58,046 nucleotides of DNA from Actinomycetes bacterium (GTDB lineage: Bacteria; Actinomycetota; Acidimicrobiia; Acidimicrobiales; UBA8190), in contig JAKAQW010000002.1 of assembly GCA_021819525.1 (NCBI GenBank), positions 1-58,046 of the forward strand, given 5' to 3'. This document shows positions 22,469 through 30,697 of the stretch, in pieces. The notes under the pieces are model-generated. The model was not told where the DNA came from. It worked only from the letters and a program-made list of their open reading frames with translations, and did not search any database. The position numbers were made by a program, and so were the translations under genes. Every line of letters begins with the position of its first letter. The first letter of the stretch is position 1.

Positions 22469-24897
22469 GCCGCGGTGGCGACTCTGTCGTACAAGGTAGT
22501 TCGCTGCACCAGCGTGCGGCCGAGCGGTGCCACCAGCGCACGGAAGTCCGCCTCGGTCATCTGCTGGCCGTGGCTCGCCCCGGCGGCGCGCGAGATGTTC
22601 TCGTCCATCAGCGTCCCACCGAGGTCGTTCGCGCCCGCCTGGAGGAGCTGGCGGACTCCGCCGGTCCCGAGCTTCACCCAGCTGGCCTGGACGTTGGGGA
22701 TCGTGTGGCGATAGACGATCCGGCCCACCGCGTGCACCAGCAGCACCTCGCGGAACGTGGGGCCACGGCGGGATCGGCGCTGCAGGTAGATCGGTGAGCC
22801 CATGTGCACGAACGGCAGCGGCACGAGCTCGGTGAACCCGCCGGTCTCGCGCTGCAAGGCCCGGGTCCGCACGAGATGCCGTGCCCAGGATCGTGGGTGC
22901 TCCACGGCGCCGAACATGATGGTGACGTTCGACCGCAGACCCACCCTGTGGGCGCTGCGATGGGCATCGAGCCACTGCTCGGAGTCGATCTTGTCTGGGC
23001 ACAAGATGGCTCGGACGTCGTCGTCGAGGATCTCGGCTGCCGTGCCGGGCAGGGTCCGCAGCCCGGCGTCTCGCAGGCGGGCCAGGTAGTGCTCGAGCGG
23101 CTCCCCCAGCCGGCGTGCTCCTTCGGTCACCTCGAGCGCGGTGAAGCCGTGGATGTGCATGGTCGGCGAGGCTGCCCGAACCGCTTCGACCACACCAATG
23201 TAGTAGTCGCCGTCGAAGCTCGGATGGATGCCGCCTTGCAGGCAGACTTCGGTGGCTCCGGCTGCCTCGGCTTGGCGGACCCGTTCGGTGATCTCGGCCA
23301 GATCCAGCAGGTAGGGGTCGCCGCGCAGGTTGAGCGACAGCGGTCCTTTGGAGAAGGCACAGAACCGGCACTTGAAGGTGCAGATGTTGGTGTAGTTGAT
23401 GTTGCGATTTGCCACCCACGTCACGTCGTCGCCGACCATCTCCTGGCGGATGCGGTCGGCGGCGGCGGCCACGGCGGCCACCTCGGGTCCGCGAGCCGAG
23501 AAGAGCGTCACGATCTCGTCCTCTTCCACCTCGGCTCCCGACTCCACCGCCTGGAGCACGTCGCCTACCGCACTGCCGCCGCCGGGCATCGACGCCGGCA
23601 CGATCTCGCGTGCTCGCACGGTCTTGTCAGCCGGCACGGTCCCACTCGCCGCCACCACCAGCGGTGCAGGACGGGATCCAGGCGCCGACCCTGGTGCAGT
23701 GCGCCCGATGCGCACCCTGGCGGGTATCGGGCGGACGATGCCAGGGGGGTCGACGGTGCCACCCGCCACCCAGGGGTGGTCGCGGGCCAGACCCTCGGCG
23801 TCGGAGGCGGCCAGCACCGCGAAGGCCATCGCCGGGTCCAGCCACCGCTCGGGGGCAAGTGCTCTCTCCGGGTAGATGGTGAGCCGGGGAGCGAGGACCG
23901 CACCGGCGGCCTCGGTGGCCCGGGCCAGCACGGGGATGTCGGGCCAGGCCCGCTCCGGGTTCACGTGGTCGACGGTGACAGGTGAGACGCCGCCCCAGTC
24001 GTCGATGCCTGCCTGGATCAGCGGGGCGAGGTCGTCGGAGAGGTTCGGCGGGGCCTGGAGATGGACGTCGGGCGGGAGGACCAACCGGGCAGCGGCGATG
24101 CTCCACAGCAGCTCCTCGGGCGGGCAGGGGGGATGGCGATGCATGGCGGTGCCCGGCTTGGGCAGGAAGTTCTGGACGATCACCTCTTGGACATGTCCGT
24201 GGGCGCGATGTGCCGCAGCGATCGCCGCCAGCGCCTCGATGCGCTGCCGGCGGGTCTCGCCGATGCCGACGAGGATGCCGGAGGTGAACGCGATATCGAG
24301 AGAGCCGGCGGCCGCCAGGGTGGCGAGACGCCGCGCGGGGACCTTGTCAGGCGCGCCGGCGTGGCAGTCCAGCTCGGCCAGGGTCTCGAGCATCATGCCC
24401 TGGCTGGCGGTGACCGGCCGGAGACGGGCCAGCTGCTTCGCATCGAGGGCGCCCGCGTTGGCATGGGGCAGGAGCCCGGTCTCGTCGCGCACCGCGGCGC
24501 ACATGGCCGCCAGGTACGACAGCGTCGAGTCGTACCCGTGGTCCTCCAGCCAGGTCCGCGCCTGGGGGTAGCGGTCTTCTGGCGCTTCGCCGAGGGTGAA
24601 GAGGGCTTCGTGGCAGCCGGCCTGTGCTCCGGCCCGGGCGATGGCCAGCACCTCGTCAGGCTCGAGGTACGCGCTGCGTACTCGGGCGGGTGGTTGGGCG
24701 AAGGTGCAGTAGCCGCACCGGTCGCGACACAGCTGGGTGAGCGGGATGAAGACCTTGGGCGAGTAGGTGACCCGCCGGCCGTGATGGCGGTCACGCCGGG
24801 CTCCGGCTTCGGCGACCAGCTCCTCTACGGGGCGCTCGACCAGGTCGAACGGGCTGTCGAAGGGCGGGCTGCCGAAGGACGGGCGGTCGAAGGACAT
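22465..24897 (-). CDS. fbiC: FO synthase, fused CofG-CofH (F420 biosynthesis)
   Basis: The 810-residue protein carries two radical-SAM domains. The CofG half has CRDRCGYC (Cys57, 61, 64) in LTQLCRDRCGYCTFAQPP, and the CofH half has CTFKCRFCAFSKGPLSLNLR. Together they make the deazaflavin FO from tyrosine and 5-amino-6-ribitylaminouracil, the chromophore of coenzyme F420. A linker of about 90 residues between the halves is Ala/Pro-rich. The fused form is typical of actinobacteria. The gene starts nine bases after pgl; its -10 (TAAGGT) overlaps the pgl stop codon, so it may have its own leaderless promoter besides read-through from tkt-tal-pgl. It is translationally coupled to the LOG-family gene downstream. 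Confidence 0.96.
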   Translation of the reverse strand: MSFDRPSFGSPPFDSPFDLVERPVEELVAEAGARRDRHHGRRVTYSPKVFIPLTQLCRDRCGYCTFAQPPARVRSAYLEPDEVLAIARAGAQAGCHEALFTLGEAPEDRYPQARTWLEDHGYDSTLSYLAAMCAAVRDETGLLPHANAGALDAKQLARLRPVTASQGMMLETLAELDCHAGAPDKVPARRLATLAAAGSLDIAFTSGILVGIGETRRQRIEALAAIAAAHRAHGHVQEVIVQNFLPKPGTAMHRHPPCPPEELLWSIAAARLVLPPDVHLQAPPNLSDDLAPLIQAGIDDWGGVSPVTVDHVNPERAWPDIPVLARATEAAGAVLAPRLTIYPERALAPERWLDPAMAFAVLAASDAEGLARDHPWVAGGTVDPPGIVRPIPARVRIGRTAPGSAPGSRPAPLVVAASGTVPADKTVRAREIVPASMPGGGSAVGDVLQAVESGAEVEEDEIVTLFSARGPEVAAVAAAADRIRQEMVGDDVTWVANRNINYTNICTFKCRFCAFSKGPLSLNLRGDPYLLDLAEITERVRQAEAAGATEVCLQGGIHPSFDGDYYIGVVEAVRAASPTMHIHGFTALEVTEGARRLGEPLEHYLARLRDAGLRTLPGTAAEILDDDVRAILCPDKIDSEQWLDAHRSAHRVGLRSNVTIMFGAVEHPRSWARHLVRTRALQRETGGFTELVPLPFVHMGSPIYLQRRSRRGPTFREVLLVHAVGRIVYRHTIPNVQASWVKLGTGGVRQLLQAGANDLGGTLMDENISRAAGASHGQQMTEADFRALVAPLGRTLVQRTTLYDRVATAA

Positions 24898-24903
24898 GGC
24901 GCC

Positions 24904-24909
24904 ACCTTA
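24904..24909 (-). promoter_or_regulatory. -10 element for leaderless fbiC, overlapping pgl stop
   Basis: On the minus strand TAAGGT, then GGCGCC, then ATG 24897. The TAA of this box is the pgl stop codon. Confidence 0.5.
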
Positions 24910-25665
24910 GTGGTCTACGCCGGCGGCAGCGGGGTCTACCAGCCATCGGATGCCCTCGGCGCGCACCAGGGCGGCAGGCACCGGCACATGACGGCGCACC
25001 GCGGCGAAGGCGGCCGCTTTCTCGTGGCCGACCACGGTGAAGAGCACCTGGTGGGCTCGGGCGATGCCGGCGAAGGTGAGCGTCAGGCGAGGCCAGGGGT
25101 TCCTACCCGTCGGGTCGGTGCTCGTCACCACCAGCCGGTCCGGTGCCGACCACAGTGCGGGGCTCCCGGCGAACAGCGACGCGGTGTGCCCGTCGGGACC
25201 CAGGCCCAAGTGGACGACGTCGGGGCGTCGCCCGTCGGCCAGGCGCTGTTCGAAGGCCCTGGGCTCCGGGGCGTCGAGCATGGAGACGAAGTCCGAGACG
25301 GGTGGTACTCGCTCCAGCAGCGCCTGGCGCACGAGCAGCTCGTTGGCCTCGGGATCGTCGGGGCAGACGCGCCGCTCGTCCCCCATGGCCACCACCACAC
25401 GGCTCCAGTCGATGGCGTCGGCCCGCCGAGCGAGCTCCTCGTAGCATCGACGAGCGGTCGGCCCGCCCGACAGCAGGAGGACGAACGGTGCGCTCGGTGC
25501 ACCGGCACGGCTCTGGAAGGCGCTCACCACGGCGTCGGCAAAGGCCGCGGGCACGTCGGGCACGACCGTCACCGTGGCCCCGCCGGGCAGGGTGCCCTCA
25601 GGCGCTCCCGACGCCACTCGCCCGACGGGTCGGGTGCCCGCAGGTCGCGTGTCGCCAGCCGGCAC
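24907..25665 (-). CDS. pgl: 6-phosphogluconolactonase
   Basis: The 252-residue protein matches the Pgl/NagB-like family: FVLLLSGGPTARRCYEELAR, VVVAMGDERRVCPDDPEANE, LGLGPDGHTASLFAGSPAL and LTLTFAGIARAHQVLFTVVG. It hydrolyses 6-phosphogluconolactone to 6-phosphogluconate. GTG 25665 lies two bases after the tal stop and is taken as the start; GTG 25572 would give a 221-residue protein with a more usual N-terminus. The common actinobacterial order is tkt-tal-zwf-opcA-pgl. Here zwf and opcA are missing and pgl follows tal directly, while the next gene makes F420. Confidence 0.92.
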   Translation of the reverse strand: MPAGDTRPAGTRPVGRVASGAPEGTLPGGATVTVVPDVPAAFADAVVSAFQSRAGAPSAPFVLLLSGGPTARRCYEELARRADAIDWSRVVVAMGDERRVCPDDPEANELLVRQALLERVPPVSDFVSMLDAPEPRAFEQRLADGRRPDVVHLGLGPDGHTASLFAGSPALWSAPDRLVVTSTDPTGRNPWPRLTLTFAGIARAHQVLFTVVGHEKAAAFAAVRRHVPVPAALVRAEGIRWLVDPAAAGVDH

Positions 25666-25667
25666 GC

Positions 25668-26798
25668 TCAGCGTCCCGGGGCGAGCGCCGATGCCTTGTC
25701 GCGAAGGGTCCGCAGCAGGTGGTCGAAGGATCCCCCGAACGACGCCACCCCCTGGTCTTCGAGAACCCGAGCCACGTCGCCGAGGTCGATGCCGAGATCG
25801 GTGAGCCGGTCGAGGGCGCGCCGGGCACCGTCGGGGTCGGCGTCGACGGTGCGAGCCACGGTGCCGTGGTCGGCGAAGGCGTCGACGGTCTCGTCGGGCA
25901 TGGTGTTCACCGTGTCGGGCCCGATGAGCGAGTCCACGTACAGCAGGTCGGAGTAGGCGGGGTTCTTGGTGGAGGTGGATGCCCACAGAGGTCGCTGGAC
26001 CGTGGCACCGCGCTCGGCGAGGCGCTGCCAGCGCTCGCCTCGGAAGGGGTCGACGAAGCGCTGGTAGGCCACCTGGGCCTGGGCCACTGCCGCAGTGCCG
26101 CGGCTGTCGAGGAGGCCCTCGCGTCGGAGGCCGTCGCTCTGGTCGGCCAGGATCCCGAGGCGACGGTCGACCTCGGTGTCGACCCGGCTGACGAAGAACG
26201 ACGCCACGCTGCGCACCGGCGACAGGTCCGTCGCACCGGCGGCGACCGCGTCCTCGAGGCCGCCGATGTAGGCCTCCATGACCGCGTCGTAGCGCTCCAG
26301 GCCGAAGATGAGGGTGACGTTCACCGAGCGCAGCTCGCCGATCATGGTGCGGATGGCGGGCACACCTTCTCCCGTGGCCGGGATCTTGACGAAGAGGTTG
26401 GGGCGGTCGATCCGCTGGTGCAGGTGCCGGGCGGCGTCCACCGTGCCGGCGGTGTCGTGGGCCAAGCCCGGTGCCACCTCCACCGAGACGTAGCCGTCGA
26501 TACCGCCGGACCCGTCGTGCACCGGGCGCAAGATGTCACTCGCGTGCAGGATGTCGGTGATGACCAGCTCCCAGTACGCGTCGTCGACGCTGTGGTCCGC
26601 CAGCAGCCCGGCGAATTGCTCGTCGTAGTCGTCCTCGCCTTCGATCGCCTTCGCGAAGATCGTGGGGTTGGAGGTGACCCCTCGGATCCCCCGGCCGACG
26701 AGATCCGCCAGCGTGCCCTTGGTCAGGTAGTCCCGGCGAAGGTTGTCGAGCCAGGGGCTCTGTCCTTGGTGCTGGTAGAGGTCGTGGAGCTTGGTCAT
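25668..26798 (-). CDS. tal: Transaldolase
   Basis: The 376-residue protein is the long actinobacterial transaldolase. MTKLHDLYQHQGQSPWLDNL, GVTSNPTIFAKAIEGEDDYD, the Schiff-base lysine in NLFVKIPATGEGV and LWASTSTKNPAYSDLLYV are all typical. It transfers dihydroxyacetone units between sugar phosphates in the non-oxidative pentose phosphate pathway. ATG 26798 has an AGGAGG site and overlaps the tkt stop as ATGA, so tkt and tal are translationally coupled. Confidence 0.96.
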   Translation of the reverse strand: MTKLHDLYQHQGQSPWLDNLRRDYLTKGTLADLVGRGIRGVTSNPTIFAKAIEGEDDYDEQFAGLLADHSVDDAYWELVITDILHASDILRPVHDGSGGIDGYVSVEVAPGLAHDTAGTVDAARHLHQRIDRPNLFVKIPATGEGVPAIRTMIGELRSVNVTLIFGLERYDAVMEAYIGGLEDAVAAGATDLSPVRSVASFFVSRVDTEVDRRLGILADQSDGLRREGLLDSRGTAAVAQAQVAYQRFVDPFRGERWQRLAERGATVQRPLWASTSTKNPAYSDLLYVDSLIGPDTVNTMPDETVDAFADHGTVARTVDADPDGARRALDRLTDLGIDLGDVARVLEDQGVASFGGSFDHLLRTLRDKASALAPGR

Positions 26799-28840
26799 GG
26801 CTGCCTCCTGGGTGTCGAAGAGCGAACGGCGGACGTGGCGAGCAGCAGCTGGGCCCGCTCTGCGACGGCGCTGGCAGTGAAACCAAGGTGGGCAAGGACC
26901 TCTGGGCCCGGTGCGGAGGCCCCGAAGCGGTCGATGGCCACCACGTCGTCCGCGTAGCGCTCCCAGCCGAACGAGCTGGCCGCTTCCACCGCGAGGGTGG
27001 GGACCCCGGCGGGTAGCACCGACGCGCGGTACGCGTCGTCCTGGGCCCCGAAGAGATCCCACGAGGGCAGCGAGACCACGCGGACTTGGAGCCCAGGACC
27101 GTCGTCGGCCGCGAGGAGCTCGGCGGCGGCCGTACAGAGGTGCACTTCGCTGCCGGTGCCGACGAGCACCAAGTCGAGCTCGCGCGAGCCGGGTGGATCG
27201 ACAAGGACGTAGGCGCCGCGCGCCACCGGTGCGCCGGCGGTGCCGGCCAGGACGGGGAGCCCCTGGCGGGACAGGACGAGCGCGGTGGGCCCGGGTTGCT
27301 CGACAGCGAGCCGCCAGGCTGCGGCGCACTCGTTCGCGTCCGCCGGGCGAAGCACTCGTAGCCCGGGCATGGCCCGCAACGACGCCAGGTGCTCGATCGG
27401 CTGGTGGGTGGGGCCGTCCTCGCCCAAGCCGACGGAGTCGTGGGTGAAGAAGTAGATCACGTGCGCTCGGGACAGCGCAGCGAGGCGGACGGAGGGGCGC
27501 ATGTAGTCGCTGAACACGAAGAAGGTGCCCCCGACGGGCAGCACCCCACCGTGGAGGGCCATGCCGTTCATGGCACCGCCCATCGCGTGCTCTCGGATGC
27601 CGTAGTGGACCTGCGTCCCAGCGGGGTGAGCCGCGCTCTGGGCGGTGGCCCCCGCCAGCTCCACCCCGGTGTTCTCGGTGAGATCCGCCGATCCGAGCAC
27701 GAGCCCGGGCACCGAGGTCGCGGTGGCGTCGACACACTGCTTGATGGCCCGCCTCGTCGCCAGCTCCTTCCCAGGTTCGAATTCGGGCAGGGAGCGCTCC
27801 CACCCGGCGAGCGGCCGTCCTGACCAGCACGACTCCCACTGGTCCTTGTCGCCGTCCCAGGCCTCGAAGCGCTCTTGCCACCGGCGGCGGGCCTCGGCGC
27901 CCCGCTCCGTGCTGGCCCGGTAGAACCCGAGCACGTCGTCGGGGACCCAGAACGTCTCGTCGGGAGGCAGGCCCAGGATCTCCTTCGTCTGGCGCACCAC
28001 GTCTTCGCCGAGCGGCGAGCCGTGCGCCTCGGCGGTGTCGGTCTTGCCGGGCGCCGGCCAGCCGATATGGCTGCGCAGGATCAGCATGGACGGGCGGTCT
28101 TCGACCGCCATGGCTCCCCGCACAGCCTGCTCGAGCCCGACGACGTCGTTCGCCATCTCACCGAGCTGCTCGACGTGCCATCCGTACGCTGCGAAGCGTT
28201 CCGGCACGTCGTCGTCGTAGGCGAGCTCTGTCGAGCCGTCGATGGTGATGTGGTTGTCGTCGTAGATGTAGACGAGGCGCCCGAGGCCGAGGTGGCCGGC
28301 CAGCGAGGCGGCTTCGTGGCTGAGCCCCTCCATCAGGTCGCCGTCGGAGCAGATCACGAAGGTGTAGTGGTCCACCAGGTCGGGGCCGAAGCGGGCCCGG
28401 AGCCACCGTTCGGCCAGGCCGAGCCCGACGCCGTTCGCCACGCCCTGGCCCAACGGCCCGGTGGTCACCTCTACGCCGGTGGTGTGGTGGACCTCGGGAT
28501 GCCCTGGGGTCTTGGACCCCCACTGGCGGAACTGGGTCAAGTCGTCGAGGGTGAGCCCGTAGCCAGTGAGGTAGAGCATGCTGTAGAGCAGGACTGAGGC
28601 ATGGCCGCACGACAGCACGAACCGGTCTCGGTCGGGCCAGGCCGGGTCGGCCGGGTCGTGGCGCATGACCCGGGCGAACAGGGTGTGCGCCAGCGGGGCC
28701 AGAGCCATGGCGGTGCCGGGATGGCCCGAGTTGGCCCGCTGGGGGGCGTCCATGGCGAGGCCTCGGATGACGTCGATGCCACGCTGCTCGATGGCCTCGA
28801 GCGGCGCTGGGCTCTGCTGGGGGCTGGCGTCGGTGCTCAC
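26795..28840 (-). CDS. tkt: Transketolase
   Basis: The 681-residue enzyme transfers two-carbon ketol units using thiamine diphosphate. N-terminal NSGHPGTAMALAPLAHTLFA, GPLGQGVANGVGLGLAERWL, the ThDP motif VICSDGDLMEGLSHEAASLA with VYIYDDNHITIDG, and the central THDSVGLGEDGPTHQPIEHL are complete. GTG 28840 is chosen because TACGGT lies six bases upstream with no ribosome binding site, and because it gives the usual N-terminus; an upstream in-frame codon at 28870 would add ten residues. It heads a tkt-tal-pgl-fbiC-LOG run in which the first three genes overlap or nearly touch. Confidence 0.96.
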   Translation of the reverse strand: MSTDASPQQSPAPLEAIEQRGIDVIRGLAMDAPQRANSGHPGTAMALAPLAHTLFARVMRHDPADPAWPDRDRFVLSCGHASVLLYSMLYLTGYGLTLDDLTQFRQWGSKTPGHPEVHHTTGVEVTTGPLGQGVANGVGLGLAERWLRARFGPDLVDHYTFVICSDGDLMEGLSHEAASLAGHLGLGRLVYIYDDNHITIDGSTELAYDDDVPERFAAYGWHVEQLGEMANDVVGLEQAVRGAMAVEDRPSMLILRSHIGWPAPGKTDTAEAHGSPLGEDVVRQTKEILGLPPDETFWVPDDVLGFYRASTERGAEARRRWQERFEAWDGDKDQWESCWSGRPLAGWERSLPEFEPGKELATRRAIKQCVDATATSVPGLVLGSADLTENTGVELAGATAQSAAHPAGTQVHYGIREHAMGGAMNGMALHGGVLPVGGTFFVFSDYMRPSVRLAALSRAHVIYFFTHDSVGLGEDGPTHQPIEHLASLRAMPGLRVLRPADANECAAAWRLAVEQPGPTALVLSRQGLPVLAGTAGAPVARGAYVLVDPPGSRELDLVLVGTGSEVHLCTAAAELLAADDGPGLQVRVVSLPSWDLFGAQDDAYRASVLPAGVPTLAVEAASSFGWERYADDVVAIDRFGASAPGPEVLAHLGFTASAVAERAQLLLATSAVRSSTPRRQP

Positions 28841-28846
28841 GAGCCC

Positions 28847-28852
28847 ACCGTA
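28847..28852 (-). promoter_or_regulatory. -10 element for leaderless tkt
   Basis: Minus-strand TACGGT, then GGGCTC, then GTG 28840. Confidence 0.5.
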
Positions 28853-29066
28853 CCCTGCCGGGTCGGCCACGTACCGAAGGGCGCCGGGTCGGCCACGTCG
28901 CGCGGTGCGCCCGAAGGCGCTCGGAGCGCCCTCGCGGTGCGGTGGCCCCGGAGTCGCCCGGGGCTCCTACCAAGGGCTCACCGTCCGAGCCCATAGTGGC
29001 CCGCGACCAGGAGGCTCTGGCGTCGCTCGGGGGTACAGGCCGTGCTGCGACATCTGCCGGACCGGC

Positions 29067-29072
29067 TACGGT
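29067..29072 (+). promoter_or_regulatory. -10 element for leaderless thioesterase gene
   Basis: TACGGT, then CGGCCC, then ATG 29079. It is the same hexamer as at tkt and pafA. Confidence 0.5.
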
Positions 29073-29078
29073 CGGCCC

Positions 29079-29501
29079 ATGAGCCGGCGCATGCAGGTGC
29101 CGCCCAACTGCGACCTGACGCTGGGCATGGTCTGCGAGGACAAGTCCGAGCCCGGAAGGACCAGGTGGCGGATGCGCGCCGACGAGCGGTTCACCAACCC
29201 CGCCGGGGTGCTCCAGGGCGGGTTCATCGCCGCCTTCTGCGACTCGGCCATGGGGGCAGCCACGGTCACCTGGGCCCGGGGACGCAAGGTGCGCTCTGCC
29301 AACGTGGAGATGAAGGTCAGCTTCCTCGCCCCCGTGCGCCCGGGGAGCGACCTGTGGTGCACCGCAGAAGTGGTGGCAGGTGGCAGCCGCGCGGCGTTCG
29401 TCGAGGCTCGGGTGACCGACGGGCAGCGTCTGGTGGCTACGGCAAGCTCTACCTACCTGCTTGCTGCCCGTCCGGATCCGGATCCCGCGTCGGCCGACTG
29501 A
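29079..29501 (+). CDS. PaaI-type hotdog thioesterase
   Basis: The 140-residue single-domain protein has the hotdog fold pattern: FTNPAGVLQGGFIAAFCDSA (the HGG-type helix, with Gln-Gly-Gly in place of His-Gly-Gly and Asp in FCDSAMG), SANVEMKVSFLAPVRPGSDL and AFVEARVTDGQRLVATASST. Such enzymes hydrolyse acyl-CoA thioesters and act as homotetramers. The specific acyl group is unknown. ATG 29079 is preceded by a leaderless-type TACGGT. It is divergent from tkt. Confidence 0.85.
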   Translation: MSRRMQVPPNCDLTLGMVCEDKSEPGRTRWRMRADERFTNPAGVLQGGFIAAFCDSAMGAATVTWARGRKVRSANVEMKVSFLAPVRPGSDLWCTAEVVAGGSRAAFVEARVTDGQRLVATASSTYLLAARPDPDPASAD

Positions 29502-29840
29502 CCTGTGGCAGAGCCGGCGCCCCCTCGACTGGAGTGGGTTTCATGAGGCACGGCTTTGGCCTCCTAGCTGGGTGAGTGCGTTCCGTAGCACCCACGCTGC
29601 TCGAAGGGGGGAGCCGGCGCCGTGGCGAGCCGGCGCCGTGGCGAGACGGCGCCGTGGCGGTGCACCGAAGGCCTCGCGGCGGTGACCTGGCGGGCAGGGC
29701 GGACAGGTCGGTGCTCTGTAGGTTCTTGCAGGTGCGACGGCGACAGGGAAGGATGGGGCGGCGCCGGGGAGGGTCAGGGCGGCGCTTGGTGCATCAGCCC
29801 GGCACGGTGGCCAGGCGGTGGCGTGTGGACGAGGAGGACA
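29502..29840. other. 339-bp intergenic spacer with a 16-bp tandem repeat
   Basis: No credible coding region or RNA gene is visible. GAGCCGGCGCCGTGGC is repeated at 29611, 29627 and 29643. The right edge holds GAGGAGG, the ribosome binding site of the next gene. Confidence 0.6.
29611..29658 (+). repeat. 16-bp tandem repeat, three copies
   Basis: GAGCCGGCGCCGTGGC twice and GAGACGGCGCCGTGGC once. The unit contains the palindrome GGCGCC. Confidence 0.95.
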
Positions 29841-30254
29841 GTGGGCGACGGACACAGGGGCGACGGGCACAGGGGCGACGGGCACAGGGGCGACGGACCG
29901 GGCCTGCTGCATCGGCTCGGCGGGCTGGGGGAGAACGGCAACGAGCTGGCCGGCCTGATCGTCGGCTACCTGAAGCAGGAGACCCTGGGGCCGCTACGAG
30001 GGCTCGCTCGCTTCGTGGTGTTCGGAGTGGCGGGGTCGGTCGCCCTGTCGGGCGGCACGACGCTCCTGCTGCTGGCCGTGTTGCGGGCATTGCAGGGTGA
30101 GACGGGGACGACCTTCTCCGGCGACCGGTCCTGGCTGCCCTATCTCATCACGGCCGTGGTGGCACTGGCTGTGGTCGCGTTGGCCGTCTGGCGGACTGTG
30201 AGCGGTGCCAGCCGGCGCCGCGGGGCGCGGACAGCGGCTCCGACGGGGCGATGA
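29841..30254 (+). CDS. Holin-like small membrane protein (actinobacterial phage_holin_3_6 type)
   Basis: The 137-residue protein has a repeat N-terminus (three 15-bp copies encoding GDGHR), then an amphipathic segment (NELAGLIVGYLKQETLGPLR) and two membrane helices (FVVFGVAGSVALSGGTTLLL and LITAVVALAVVALAVW) with a short loop. This is the arrangement of chromosomal actinobacterial holin-X-like proteins, whose role is not known; lysis is not implied. GTG 29841 is fixed by GAGGAGG just upstream. The stop overlaps the next gene's ATG (ATGA). It begins a coupled group of three small genes before trmI. Confidence 0.75.
   Translation: MGDGHRGDGHRGDGHRGDGPGLLHRLGGLGENGNELAGLIVGYLKQETLGPLRGLARFVVFGVAGSVALSGGTTLLLLAVLRALQGETGTTFSGDRSWLPYLITAVVALAVVALAVWRTVSGASRRRGARTAAPTGR
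29843..29887 (+). repeat. 15-bp tandem repeat, three copies, at the start of the holin-like gene
   Basis: GGGCGACGGRCACAG occurs at 29843, 29858 and 29873 with a partial fourth copy, giving GDGHR repeats immediately after the start codon. Confidence 0.95.
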
Positions 30255-30466
30255 CGATGCCCCAGAGCGCTCGCATCACCCGCAGGGACATAGAGGAGAA
30301 GATCCGCAGCCTCACCAGCGAAGCGGCTGAGGAGGTGGCCACCGCCAAGCCCACCTTGATCGGCTCGGGGGTGGCCGTGGCTTTGGTGGTCGTCGCCCTG
30401 GCCTACCTGCTCGGGAGGCGCTCCGGACGCAAGCGGTCCGCAGTGGTCGAGATCCGTCGGCTCTGA
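30251..30466 (+). CDS. Small single-pass membrane protein (DUF3618-like)
   Basis: The 71-residue product has an N-terminal helix ITRRDIEEKIRSLTSEAAEE, one membrane helix (LIGSGVAVALVVVALAYLLG) and a basic tail with RRSGRKR, so the N-terminus is probably outside the cytoplasm or the tail is cytoplasmic. Size and layout resemble DUF3618-type companions of holin-like proteins in actinobacteria. ATG 30251 overlaps the preceding stop (ATGA), and the next start follows after one base, so expression is coupled. Confidence 0.7.
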   Translation: MTMPQSARITRRDIEEKIRSLTSEAAEEVATAKPTLIGSGVAVALVVVALAYLLGRRSGRKRSAVVEIRRL

Positions 30467-30467
30467 C

Positions 30468-30695
30468 GTGCGCCGGCTGGTCGACCTCGGGCTCGACGCG
30501 CTGGCCGCCCGTGCCCGCCGGCGTGCCGGGGACGGCGAACGGGTGTGGGTGGCGGTCATGGTGGCGTTGTGGCTGGTGCGACGGTCGCGCCACCGTCGCG
30601 GCACCACGGTGTGGCAGGGAGCGCTCCAAAGCGGCCAGCACCTGTCGGTGACGGTGCGGTCGCCGTCGGCGAGACGTCGCAGCCGGGCGCGCTGA
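30468..30695 (+). CDS. Small basic protein of unknown function
   Basis: The 75-residue frame starts GTG one base after the preceding stop and ends two bases before trmI. It is Arg-rich with one short hydrophobic stretch (VWVAVMVALWLV, about residues 26-37) and may be membrane-associated. The tight packing between two good genes is the main evidence that it is real; no family is recognised. Confidence 0.55.
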   Translation: MRRLVDLGLDALAARARRRAGDGERVWVAVMVALWLVRRSRHRRGTTVWQGALQSGQHLSVTVRSPSARRRSRAR

Positions 30696-30697
30696 GC

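Noticed and set aside
27760-27785. GGTTCGAATTC resembling a tRNA T-loop
   Set aside because: It lies within the tkt coding sequence in frame, and no acceptor stem or anticodon arm can be folded around it.
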